DNA from: Kangiella shandongensis | GTDB taxonomy: Bacteria; Pseudomonadota; Gammaproteobacteria; Enterobacterales; Kangiellaceae | Length of the DNA: 64,000 nucleotides | Reading direction: 5' to 3' | Assembly: GCF_020005365.1 (NCBI RefSeq) | Contig: NZ_JACNML010000002.1 | Location: forward strand, 124,001-188,000 | In this document: positions 6,189 through 14,879 of the stretch, one piece after another | Layout: each line of letters starts with the position of its first letter | Numbering within the stretch: the stretch's first letter is position 1 | Notes under the pieces: generated by a model | Seen by the model: the letters and a program-made list of their open reading frames with translations, nothing else | What the model was told of the DNA's origin: nothing | Database searches by the model: none | Made by a program: the position numbers and the translations under genes

Positions 6189-9100
6189 ATGCTATTACAA
6201 CTACCAGAGCTGAAACTTAAAACGAACTTTATCAATCATTGGCAGGGCCTTTCAGGCTCAAGCCGTGCGCTTGCCATCGCAGAACAGGCTAAAAACTCAA
6301 ACAAGCCATTGGTAGTTATTTGCAATGATGCGCCACAAGTATGGCACCTACAGCAAGAAATTGAGTTTTTCCTGGGCAAAAGCCACTCAAATGAAACGGC
6401 CGAACTTCCGGTTTTCAGTTTTCCCGATTGGGAAACGCTGCCTTACGATAATTTCAGCCCGCATCAGGATATCGTCTCACAACGCTTACTCACTTTGTAT
6501 CAGCTGCCTCGCTTAAAGCACGGTATCGTGCTGATCAGCATCAGTACGCTGTTATTGCGCCTGCCACCTCGAGACTACATTGAGCAAAACAGCCTCATCA
6601 TGCATACCGGCCAAGAACTTGATATGCATGAGGTAAGAGCTTTATTCGAGCAACACGGCTACCACTCGGTCAATCAGGTCTATTCACACGGTGAGTTCGC
6701 GGTTAGAGGCTCCATCCTGGACGTTTTCCCAATGGGGTGTGACAAACCATTAAGAATTGATTTTTTTGACGATGAAATTGATACCATTCGCTATTTCGAT
6801 CCTGAAAGTCAATTGTCTGATGAAACCATCAATAGATTCGAGCTACTGCCAGCGAAAGAGTTTCCTTTGGATAAGGACGGCATCGAAACCTTCAGACAAA
6901 ACTTCCGCAGTACCTTTGATGTCGATTTGCAGCGTGTCTGGTTATATCAGGAAGTCAGTAATGGCAATGCTCCTGCTGGAATCGAATATTATCTACCGCT
7001 ATTTTTCGACGAAGTGAATACGTTATTCAACTATTTACCAGAAGGCAGCATGCTTTGTTCGCTGGGAAACCATCAATCGGCTATCGAAGAATATTGGGGT
7101 GAAATCACCGAGCGATATGAACAGCGGCGTCATGACATAGAGCGGCCTATCCTGGCGCCCAGACAGCTCTACTTAAGCGAAGAAGAACTAAACAGCCGAC
7201 TAAAAGAGACCATAAGAATACGTCTCGATCCATCGTCGCCTGCTGACAAGACCATCACTCAGCCTATTCCACAAATGCCGATTGAGCATAAAAACCCCGA
7301 TCCGGTTCATCATTTGCGTAACTTTCTGTCTCATTGGGGCGGTAAAGTATTAATAGCAACCGAATCTCCCGGACGCCGTGAAGCGCTGAAAGACTTGCTG
7401 GAAAGACACGACATCACCAGCAGCGTCTCCGCTGGCTGGCAAGAGGCCATTAAAACCATTGAACCCAATGCATTAGAGGTTGGCGTCGCCCCTCTGACTC
7501 AGGGTTTTGCTATAGGTAACCTCGCCGTTATTACCGAAATGGAACTGTTTGGTGAGCAGGCTATACAACAACGTACAGCGAATAAAGACAATAAGGCATC
7601 TGTTCAAGCCGAAGATGTTATCCGTAATCTCGCCGAGCTAAGAGAAGGCGACCCTGTAGTACATGTAGAGCAAGGTATTGGTCGCTATCGAGGTCTGGAG
7701 AAGCTGACCAGTGGTGAGCTGGAAGCAGAATATTTAATGATCGAATACTCTGGTGGAGACAAGCTTTATATTCCAGTACAGTCTCTCCATCTGATCAGCC
7801 GTTATTCCGGCACCAATCCTGAGTTAGCACCTTGGCATAAGCTGGGTAATGAACAATGGGATAAAGCAAAAGCTAAAGCCGCTGAACGCGCACGAGACGT
7901 AGCGGCAGAGCTGTTAGATGTCTATGCTCGTCGTGAAGCCAAAGAAGGTTTTGCCTACCAGCTTGACGAAGCTGAGTATAACCGCTTCTGTAGCGAGTTC
8001 CGCTTTGATGAAACACCCGATCAGGTTACCGCCATCAACTCCGTTATCCGTGATATGTGCGCGCCTCAGCCCATGGATCGGCTAGTCTGTGGCGACGTTG
8101 GTTTTGGTAAGACTGAAGTCGCGTTGCGTGCTGCCTTTATCGCAGCCAATAGCGGTAAACAGGTTGCCATGCTGGTACCAACCACTCTGCTCGCACAGCA
8201 GCACTTTGAAACCTTAAGCGATCGCTTTGCCGACTGGCCGGTTAAAGTCGCAGCACTTTCTCGTTTCGCCACAGCCAAAGAAAACAAAGCAACTTTAGAA
8301 GGACTTGAAAACGGTACTATTGATATTGTCGTCGGCACCCACAAGATCATTCAGCAAGGTGTCAAATTTAAACGTTTAGGTTTATTGATTATTGATGAAG
8401 AGCATCGTTTTGGTGTGCGTCAAAAAGAACAACTGAAAAAATATCGCGCAGAAGTTGATATCTTAACCCTAACCGCAACGCCCATCCCAAGAACGCTCAA
8501 CATGTCGATGTCAGGTATGCGTGATCTTTCGATTATCGCTACGCCTCCGGCGAAGCGTCTGTCAGTGAAAACTTTTGTCCGTGAATTTAACAAGCCGCTG
8601 ATCCGAGAAGCCGTACTGCGTGAAGTCTTGCGCGGTGGCCAAGTGTATTTCCTTCACAACAGTGTGGAAAGCATCGAGCGAACTGCTAACGAATTACAAG
8701 AGTTGCTGCCCGAAGCTCGTGTTAACTTCGCCCATGGTCAGATGCGCGAGCGCGAACTCGAACAGGTCATGCGTGACTTCTACCACCAGCGATTTAACCT
8801 GCTGGTTTGTACAACCATTGTCGAGACGGGGATTGATAACCCCAACGCCAACACCATGATTATCAATCGTGCCGACAAGTTTGGCCTGGCTCAACTGCAT
8901 CAACTTAGAGGGCGTGTTGGTCGTTCACATCATCAAGCTTACGCTTATTTGTTAACGCCGGCAGAACGAAAAGTGACTCGAGACGCGGAAAAGCGTCTGG
9001 ACGCTATCTCCTCATTAGAGGACTTAGGGGTCGGTTTCACCCTGGCAACCCACGATCTGGAAATCCGCGGTGCCGGCGAATTGCTCGGTGAAGAACAATC

Positions 9101-9641
9101 AGGCCAGATGCAGGCAGTTGGCTTTAACCTGTTTATGGATATGCTGGAGCAAGCTATCAAGGATATTAGAGAAGGTAAAGAACCAAGCCTGCAACAGGCT
9201 CTAAACCAAAAAACAGAAATCGAACTTGGGGTTTCAGCGATTATTCCCGACGATTATATTGGTGACGTCGCAACGCGTTTATCGCTCTATAAACGAATTG
9301 CCAGCGCCAAGACAAAAGATGAGCTTGATGGGTTACAAATTGAGTTTATCGACCGGTTCGGTATTTTACCTGAAGAGCTTAAGAACCTGTTTGCTATCAA
9401 TGAGCTAACTTTGGAAGCTCAGCCACTGGGTATCAGTAAAATTGATCTGGTTCATTCAGGTGTCCGTATTCGCTTCAATCAGGACAGCCCGGTAGATCCA
9501 ACCAAACTGATAAAAATGATTCAGATGAACCCTGCTCTGTATCGGTTTGAAGACAGTGTCATCCTCAAGATCCTCACCGAAGAAGAAGAGTTAAAGCCTT
9601 TATTAAAAGCTATCCGACTGGTGTTTGAGAAGATCCAATAA
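6189..9641 (+). CDS. mfd: Transcription-repair coupling factor Mfd
   Basis: The 1150-residue length is normal for Mfd. It recognises RNA polymerase stalled at DNA lesions, displaces it by forward DNA translocation and recruits UvrA. In order there are the UvrB-like N-terminal part (EIEFFLG, FPDWETLPYDNFSPHQDI), the RNA-polymerase-interacting domain around GDPVVHVEQGIGRYRGLE, the helicase motor with Walker A GDVGFGKTE and the DEEH box in IIDEEHRFG, motif VI QLRGRVGRS, and the C-terminal D7 domain. Translation starts at ATG 6189. The next gene, csiV, follows 86 bases later, an arrangement common in Vibrio and Shewanella relatives. Confidence 0.98.
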   Translation: MLLQLPELKLKTNFINHWQGLSGSSRALAIAEQAKNSNKPLVVICNDAPQVWHLQQEIEFFLGKSHSNETAELPVFSFPDWETLPYDNFSPHQDIVSQRLLTLYQLPRLKHGIVLISISTLLLRLPPRDYIEQNSLIMHTGQELDMHEVRALFEQHGYHSVNQVYSHGEFAVRGSILDVFPMGCDKPLRIDFFDDEIDTIRYFDPESQLSDETINRFELLPAKEFPLDKDGIETFRQNFRSTFDVDLQRVWLYQEVSNGNAPAGIEYYLPLFFDEVNTLFNYLPEGSMLCSLGNHQSAIEEYWGEITERYEQRRHDIERPILAPRQLYLSEEELNSRLKETIRIRLDPSSPADKTITQPIPQMPIEHKNPDPVHHLRNFLSHWGGKVLIATESPGRREALKDLLERHDITSSVSAGWQEAIKTIEPNALEVGVAPLTQGFAIGNLAVITEMELFGEQAIQQRTANKDNKASVQAEDVIRNLAELREGDPVVHVEQGIGRYRGLEKLTSGELEAEYLMIEYSGGDKLYIPVQSLHLISRYSGTNPELAPWHKLGNEQWDKAKAKAAERARDVAAELLDVYARREAKEGFAYQLDEAEYNRFCSEFRFDETPDQVTAINSVIRDMCAPQPMDRLVCGDVGFGKTEVALRAAFIAANSGKQVAMLVPTTLLAQQHFETLSDRFADWPVKVAALSRFATAKENKATLEGLENGTIDIVVGTHKIIQQGVKFKRLGLLIIDEEHRFGVRQKEQLKKYRAEVDILTLTATPIPRTLNMSMSGMRDLSIIATPPAKRLSVKTFVREFNKPLIREAVLREVLRGGQVYFLHNSVESIERTANELQELLPEARVNFAHGQMRERELEQVMRDFYHQRFNLLVCTTIVETGIDNPNANTMIINRADKFGLAQLHQLRGRVGRSHHQAYAYLLTPAERKVTRDAEKRLDAISSLEDLGVGFTLATHDLEIRGAGELLGEEQSGQMQAVGFNLFMDMLEQAIKDIREGKEPSLQQALNQKTEIELGVSAIIPDDYIGDVATRLSLYKRIASAKTKDELDGLQIEFIDRFGILPEELKNLFAINELTLEAQPLGISKIDLVHSGVRIRFNQDSPVDPTKLIKMIQMNPALYRFEDSVILKILTEEEELKPLLKAIRLVFEKIQ

Positions 9642-9727
9642 CTAAAATGCGCTGGGCTTATGAAAAAATCATGTTAAACTCATTGGCTTAAATGGGGTTA
9701 ATAACATAAAACATATTATAACTATCA

Positions 9728-10480
9728 ATGAACTATAGCATGTTAAAATTACTATTTAGCTTCGCATTACTGTTAGCAACCGTAGCGTCACAGGCTCAGA
9801 GCATTTTCGACGTTGAGATCGTCTTTTTCAAAAGAATCAATGACTTGCACCTTAAAGGTCAAGAGCAGCCAATTCCTTTGACTGAAAGTTCAGCTCAATA
9901 CTCTATCGGCAATAGTGAAAGCCAGCTCCCTCCCGACTACCAGGTTTTAGAACGTTCAGAGCAAAAGCTCGAAGGCGTATTCCACCGTTTAAAGACGAGC
10001 AGTGACATGCGCCCATTACTGCATGTCGGCTGGCGCCAACCACTTTATGATAAAGCAGAAACTCCTTGGATAAGTTTCAAACTACAAGACGATCCGGAGC
10101 TTCCGGGCCTGGTCGATTTCAATGGTCTCATTCGCTTCAGTCGTAACCAGGGGTTGCTCGTAGAAAATCAAGTCGTCGGCTACCGTCAGGGTAAGCTAGC
10201 ACAACAGAAAGCAATTGAAACTATCGAACTAGACACCGATAACAAAGCAACGCAAGAAACTCTCAACTTACTCACCGATAACGATGAGAGACAAGAACAA
10301 AATGACGCGACGGACGAAGACTTTCAAGTTCCAGATGAACTTAGCGGTTTTTTTGAAATGTCCGAAACCTTAAAAGTCAAACTGGATAAACTGTACTATA
10401 TTGATCACCCTACAATGGGATTACTGATCAAAGTAACACCGTATCAAGCAAGTCTTGAAGAACAGGACGCTTTAAATTAA
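9728..10480 (+). CDS. csiV: CsiV family protein (peptidoglycan-binding, cell-shape integrity)
   Basis: The 250-residue product begins with a signal peptide (LLFSFALLLATVASQAQS). The mature start FDVEIVFFKR and the C-terminal YIDHPTMGLLIKVTPYQ are characteristic of the CsiV/DUF2803 family. In Vibrio cholerae CsiV is a periplasmic peptidoglycan-binding protein that supports the class A synthase PBP1A through its lipoprotein activator LpoA and is needed for tolerance of D-amino acids. The middle is polar and low in complexity (DNDERQEQNDATDED), probably a linker. It follows mfd on the same strand without a visible terminator, so read-through is possible. Confidence 0.88.
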   Translation: MNYSMLKLLFSFALLLATVASQAQSIFDVEIVFFKRINDLHLKGQEQPIPLTESSAQYSIGNSESQLPPDYQVLERSEQKLEGVFHRLKTSSDMRPLLHVGWRQPLYDKAETPWISFKLQDDPELPGLVDFNGLIRFSRNQGLLVENQVVGYRQGKLAQQKAIETIELDTDNKATQETLNLLTDNDERQEQNDATDEDFQVPDELSGFFEMSETLKVKLDKLYYIDHPTMGLLIKVTPYQASLEEQDALN

Positions 10481-10513
10481 CCTCGGAACTTCCTGAGTTG
10501 AAAAGGAAACTTT

Positions 10514-11653
10514 ATGAGTAATGTAATTGTACTGGGCGCAGGAATGGTAGGCAATGTTATCGCCAGAGATATCTCTGAAAAACATGATGTCACCGTTGCT
10601 GATATTGATCCACAGACTCTAAAGTTACTAAAAAAGCGTCAGCCGTCCATTAATACATTAGAAATTGATGTACTGGATAGTGAAGCCCTAAAGAATGCTC
10701 TTGCTCCGTTCGATATTGCTATTTGTGCTGTCCCAGGAAACATAGGCTTTAAAACTCTAAAAAATGTTATCCAATCGAACAAAAATGTCGTCGATATTTC
10801 TTTTGCCCCGGAAAATTGCCTGGAGCTCGATCACCTCGCCAAAAAACATAAGGTTACAGCCGTAATCGACTGTGGCGTAGCTCCTGGCATGGATAACCTG
10901 CTCCTGGGCTTTTTAAATACCAAAATGGAAGTAACTGACTTTGAGTGTCTTGTTGGTGGCCTTCCCAAAACTCGAAGCAAGCCGTTTGAATACAAAGCTC
11001 CCTTCTCACCTTTAGATGTTATTGCAGAATACATCAGGCCCGTCCACTATTTTGAAAATGGGCGTGAGTTAGTGAAAGAGCCATTAACCGATCGTGAACT
11101 GGTAGAGTTTAACAAAATTGGAACCCTGGAAGCCTTTAACACCGATGGGTTACGGACCCTGATATATACCATGAGTCATATCCCCAATATGAAAGAGAAG
11201 ACGCTTCGCTATCCTGGACATGTCGAAGCCATTAGGACACTGAAACAGAGTGGCTTTTTTGATTCAGAGCCAGTGACTCTTCATGGCATGGAGATCAGTC
11301 CGATTGAGTTCACTTCAAAAGTCTTAATCAATGAGTGGAAGCTCAAAAGAAAAGAAGAAGAATTCACCATAATGCGTATTCGTATACGGGGCATTGAAAA
11401 CGGCAAACGTAAAGAATATGTTTATGATCTGTACGATGAATATGACAGAATCAAACATGAAACCTCCATGGCCAGGACTACCGGCTTCGCGGCCAATGCG
11501 ATAGCGGGACTGATTCTCAAGGAGAAGTTTGATAAGGTTGGGGTCTATGCTCCAGAGCATATCGGTGGCCATACTGATTGTTGTAAAACAGTTATCGATT
11601 ATATGGAAGAACGCAAGGTTCGATATCGACTGGAAGTCAATTCTTTAGATTAA
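10514..11653 (+). CDS. Saccharopine dehydrogenase-family oxidoreductase (probable lysine 6-dehydrogenase/lysine catabolism)
   Basis: The 379-residue protein opens with a Rossmann fingerprint (VIVLGAGMVGNVIA) for NAD(P) and has the CGVAPGMDNLLLG motif typical of saccharopine dehydrogenase/LYS9 and lysine 6-dehydrogenase-like enzymes. These enzymes produce alpha-aminoadipate semialdehyde from saccharopine or directly from lysine. No lysine-ketoglutarate reductase is in the window, which favours, but does not prove, direct lysine oxidation. The next large gene is an antiquitin-like aldehyde dehydrogenase that would oxidise the semialdehyde to aminoadipate, so the two form a coherent pathway. AAGGAAAC precedes the ATG. 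Confidence 0.85.
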   Translation: MSNVIVLGAGMVGNVIARDISEKHDVTVADIDPQTLKLLKKRQPSINTLEIDVLDSEALKNALAPFDIAICAVPGNIGFKTLKNVIQSNKNVVDISFAPENCLELDHLAKKHKVTAVIDCGVAPGMDNLLLGFLNTKMEVTDFECLVGGLPKTRSKPFEYKAPFSPLDVIAEYIRPVHYFENGRELVKEPLTDRELVEFNKIGTLEAFNTDGLRTLIYTMSHIPNMKEKTLRYPGHVEAIRTLKQSGFFDSEPVTLHGMEISPIEFTSKVLINEWKLKRKEEEFTIMRIRIRGIENGKRKEYVYDLYDEYDRIKHETSMARTTGFAANAIAGLILKEKFDKVGVYAPEHIGGHTDCCKTVIDYMEERKVRYRLEVNSLD

Positions 11654-11677
11654 CACGTCTTATTCATAAGGAGCTTT

Positions 11678-11917
11678 ATGGAAGCTTTAACTGACAAGCA
11701 GCTTGAGGAAATACAAAACCATTTTAAATTCTTTGATCGTGATAACAATGGTCGTATTGATCTTGAAGAGTTTGCTGAGCTTCTGGCAGTCCTTTCTCCT
11801 GATTCCAACCCAGAGCAGGCAAAAGAAGGCTTTTCTCTGATTGATACCAATGGAAGTGGTTACATTGAGTTCGATGAATTTCTATCATGGTGGAAAACCT
11901 GCTGGTGGGAATACTAA
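11678..11917 (+). CDS. Small EF-hand calcium-binding protein
   Basis: The 79-residue protein contains two complete EF-hand loops, DRDNNGRIDLEE at about residues 21-32 and DTNGSGYIEFDE at about 57-68, each with acidic residues at positions 1, 3 or 5, and 12, and Gly at position 6. There is no signal peptide, so it is probably a cytosolic calcium sensor or buffer. It starts 24 bases after the lysine-catabolism dehydrogenase with AAGGAG as a strong ribosome binding site, so it is likely co-transcribed. EF-hand pairs resembling calmodulin halves are uncommon in bacteria; why one sits inside an amino acid catabolic group is unclear. Confidence 0.9.
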   Translation: MEALTDKQLEEIQNHFKFFDRDNNGRIDLEEFAELLAVLSPDSNPEQAKEGFSLIDTNGSGYIEFDEFLSWWKTCWWEY

Positions 11918-12212
11918 TCTCTCCGGCCAAAATACTGTACACCTGTAGTGTCAAAACTGCCCTACCCAAGTGCCATCAATAGTGACCAATCAGCAGCCAA
12001 TCATAAATATTTCTAATCAATAAAAACCTTCCTATAGAGAATACTTGAAAAACTTGTCCGACCAGATTAAATATCGTTCATTCTTTAACCAATCCGCCCA
12101 AAATTTGCTGGCTAAAAATGACCTCGAGTGGTAAGGTTGCTGCGCAAAATTGAGATGTGGAACGTGTTCATTTTTAACACTTTCCTTGATGTTAACGACT
12201 TTAGGGGTTCAG

Positions 12213-13733
12213 ATGGAATTCTTGAAAGAGTTAGGTATTGAAGCCGTCAACCAATCAGCGAGTTGGGGTGAGGGCTACACCGACACTCAAGATGCAGGCG
12301 TTATTGAATCGATTAATCCTGCAACAGGCGAATTGATTGCGAAAGTTAACGCAACTTCAACCGCAGATTACGATAAAGTCATGCAAGAAGCGGAAGCTGC
12401 TTTTGCAGAATGGCGCATGGTTCCAGCCCCGCTCCGTGGTGAGTTAGTCCGCCAGATGGCTGATGCATTACGTGAACATAAAGACGCTCTAGGCAGTTTG
12501 GTTAGCGCTGAAATGGGCAAAATCAAACCTGAAGGCGATGGCGAAGTTCAAGAAATGATCGACATGGCGGACTTCGCCGTTGGACAATCCCGTATGCTAT
12601 ACGGCAAAACAATGCACTCAGAGCGTCCCGAACACCGTATGTACGAGCAATGGCATCCTCTTGGTGTTACTGGTGTTATTTCAGCATTTAACTTCCCAGT
12701 AGCCGTTTGGTCATGGAACGCATTCATTGCTGCAGTTTGTGGTAACACAGTTGTGTGGAAACCATCGCCAAAAACACCTCTAACTGGTGTTGCCGTTCAA
12801 AATATCTGCAACAAGGTTCTAAAAAGGAATGGTTACAAAGGTATCTTCAACCTATTTATCGACGGTGAACAAAACAAACTTTCCCAGAAATTTGTCGAAG
12901 ATACCCGAGTTAAAAAAATGTCCTTCACTGGCTCAAGCGAAATCGGCCGTATGGTCGGGATGAAAGTTGCAGAAAGATTGGGCAAATCATTATTGGAGCT
13001 TTCAGGTAATAACGCTTTGATTCTTGATCAAACAGCAGATCTTGACTTGGCTGTGCCAGCCGTTGTTTTCGGTGCGGTCGGTACTGCAGGTCAACGCTGT
13101 ACTTCAACTCGACGTTTAATTGTACATAAAGATGTTGCCGACAGCGTTATTCCAGCAATTGTTAATGCTTACAAGCAAGTCAAAATTGGTAACCCGTTAG
13201 ACGCAGACACATTAATGGGCCCCCTTATTGACGAGCAAGCAGTTTATAAGTTCGAGAATACAGTCACTAAAACGGTAGAAGCTGGCGGTGAAATCCTTAC
13301 TGGTGGTAAGCGTATTGACGGCATTGGACATTTTGTTGAACCAACCGTTATTCGTGCAGAAAACCATTGGGACATTGTGCAAACAGAAACGTTTGCACCC
13401 ATTTTATACGTAATGACTTACGAAACAATTGATGAAGCATTAGCAATGCAAAATCAATCTAAAGCAGGCTTATCATCTGCAATTTTTACGCAGAATGTTA
13501 AGAATGCGGAAAAATTCTTGTCCGCCATTGGTTCTGACTGTGGTATTGCAAACGTTAATATCGGCACATCCGGTGCTGAAATTGGCGGTGCATTCGGTGG
13601 CGAGAAAGAAACTGGCGGCGGTCGAGAAGCTGGATCGGATGCATGGAAAGCTTACATGCGTCGTCAGACTAACACTATTTTCTGGGGCGAAACCCCAGTT
13701 CTAGCTCAAGGTATCAAATTCGACCTGGGCTAA
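12213..13733 (+). CDS. Aldehyde dehydrogenase, ALDH7/antiquitin type (L-aminoadipate-semialdehyde dehydrogenase)
   Basis: The 506-residue enzyme has the ALDH catalytic Cys in [13 protein letters not shown], the general-base Glu in [10 protein letters not shown] and the cofactor-binding [12 protein letters not shown] segment. The GNNA and [32 protein letters not shown]-terminal pattern is typical of antiquitin-like enzymes that oxidise alpha-aminoadipate semialdehyde to 2-aminoadipate with NAD(P)+. A longer frame with an upstream ATG at 12150 exists, but ATG 12213 preceded by AGGGG matches the family start. It probably completes lysine degradation together with the dehydrogenase at 10514-11653. 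Confidence 0.9.
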   Translation: MEFLKELGIEAVNQSASWGEGYTDTQDAGVIESINPATGELIAKVNATSTADYDKVMQEAEAAFAEWRMVPAPLRGELVRQMADALREHKDALGSLVSAEMGKIKPEGDGEVQEMIDMADFAVGQSRMLYGKTMHSERPEHRMYEQWHPLGVTGVISAFNFPVAVWSWNAFIAAVCGNTVVWKPSPKTPLTGVAVQNICNKVLKRNGYKGIFNLFIDGEQNKLSQKFVEDTRVKKMSFTGSSEIGRMVGMKVAERLGKSLLELSGNNALILDQTADLDLAVPAVVFGAVGTAGQRCTSTRRLIVHKDVADSVIPAIVNAYKQVKIGNPLDADTLMGPLIDEQAVYKFENTVTKTVEAGGEILTGGKRIDGIGHFVEPTVIRAENHWDIVQTETFAPILYVMTYETIDEALAMQNQSKAGLSSAIFTQNVKNAEKFLSAIGSDCGIANVNIGTSGAEIGGAFGGEKETGGGREAGSDAWKAYMRRQTNTIFWGETPVLAQGIKFDLG

Positions 13734-13744
13734 ATTCATTTGAT

Positions 13745-13772
13745 AGCCACACAGTTGAGTGGCTTTTGTTTT
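13745..13772 (+). terminator. Weak intrinsic terminator between ALDH and amino acid dehydrogenase genes
   Basis: Arms AGCCAC (13745-13750) and GTGGCT (13759-13764) form a six-pair stem with an 8-base loop, followed by TTTGTTTT. It lies between two genes on the same strand, so it may reduce rather than stop expression of the downstream gene. Confidence 0.6.
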
Positions 13773-13795
13773 ATCCTTATTTATAGGAGTTTTTT

Positions 13796-14833
13796 ATGGC
13801 GGTTTTTAACCTTCGTGCCTATGACGATCACGAGCAAATCGTATTTTGTCGTGATGTCGAGTCGGGTCTAAAAGCAATTATTTGTGTTCACAATACTAAC
13901 CTGGGCCCTGCGGTCGGTGGTTGTCGTATGTGGGATTATAATTCTGATGAAGGCGCATTGATTGATGCCCTTCGCTTGTCTCGCGGCATGACTTATAAAA
14001 ATGCTATGGCTGGCCTACAAATGGGCGGCGGCAAGTCTGTAATCATTGGTAATTCTAAAACCATGAAGTCAGAAGAGCTATTCCGTGCTTTTGGCCGTTT
14101 TGTTGATAAGCTAAGTGGAAAATATATCACGGCAGAAGACGTCGGTATTACCCCACAAGATATGGCTATCGTACACAAAGAAACGGATCACGTTCTGGGT
14201 CTTGAAGGTAAGTCAGGCGATCCTTCTCCGGTTACAGCTTATGGTGTATTTACTGGCCTAAAAGCTGCAGTGCACCACCGTTTAGGGCGTGATGATCTGG
14301 ATGGATTGAAAGTGTCGGTCCAAGGTCTTGGCCACGTTGGTTATTACCTCTGTCGCCACCTTCACGAGCAAGGTGCTCAATTAGTCGTAACAGATATTAA
14401 TCAGGAAAGTGTTGATCGCGTGGTAGATGAGTTCGGTGCAACAGCTGTCGATACTGACGAAATCTATCATCAGGAAGTAGATGTTTACGCTCCATGTGCA
14501 CTGGGTGCGACAATTAACGATAATACTATCCCAAAAATTCAAGCGTCAGTTATTGCTGGTGCAGCGAATAATCAGCTAGCAGAAGATCGTCATGGTCAAA
14601 TCCTTATGGAAAAAGGCATCTTATACGCCCCTGACTATGTAATTAATGCTGGTGGTATTATTAATGTATCGTTTGAGGAAAATTACGATCAGGCAGCAGC
14701 CTTGAAGAAAGTGGATGAAATCTACGGTACCTTATCAGAAGTATTTGAAGCATCTAAATCTTCTGGACGTCCGACCAACGTTATCGCTGACGAAATTGCT
14801 CGTCAACGTGTTGCAGACGCTAAGCAAAAGTAG
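13796..14833 (+). CDS. Glu/Leu/Phe/Val-type dehydrogenase (leucine or valine dehydrogenase)
   Basis: The 345-residue length and [12 protein letters not shown] plus [15 protein letters not shown] (catalytic Lys in the glycine-rich loop) identify an NAD-dependent branched-chain amino acid dehydrogenase. It oxidatively deaminates leucine, valine or isoleucine to the 2-oxo acid and ammonia in the cytosol. A second Rossmann domain begins at [23 protein letters not shown] lies before ATG 13796. It sits after the lysine-catabolism genes, so this stretch looks like an amino acid degradation island suited to growth on protein. The exact substrate cannot be read from the sequence. Confidence 0.92.
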   Translation: MAVFNLRAYDDHEQIVFCRDVESGLKAIICVHNTNLGPAVGGCRMWDYNSDEGALIDALRLSRGMTYKNAMAGLQMGGGKSVIIGNSKTMKSEELFRAFGRFVDKLSGKYITAEDVGITPQDMAIVHKETDHVLGLEGKSGDPSPVTAYGVFTGLKAAVHHRLGRDDLDGLKVSVQGLGHVGYYLCRHLHEQGAQLVVTDINQESVDRVVDEFGATAVDTDEIYHQEVDVYAPCALGATINDNTIPKIQASVIAGAANNQLAEDRHGQILMEKGILYAPDYVINAGGIINVSFEENYDQAAALKKVDEIYGTLSEVFEASKSSGRPTNVIADEIARQRVADAKQK

Positions 14834-14850
14834 TAATACCAACCTTCTAG

Positions 14851-14879
14851 TAAAAAGCGAGCTCGAAGCTCGCTTTTTA
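14851..14879. terminator. Bidirectional intrinsic terminator
   Basis: TAAAAAGCGAGCT and AGCTCGCTTTTTA form a nearly perfect stem with a very short loop between two convergent genes. T-runs occur in both directions, and the right arm overlaps the stop codon of the minus-strand gene. Confidence 0.9.

Noticed and set aside
12150-12212. Longer N-terminus for the antiquitin-like ALDH
   Set aside because: The extension ([11 protein letters not shown]...) is not conserved-looking and ATG 12213 is preceded by AGGGG and matches the family start.
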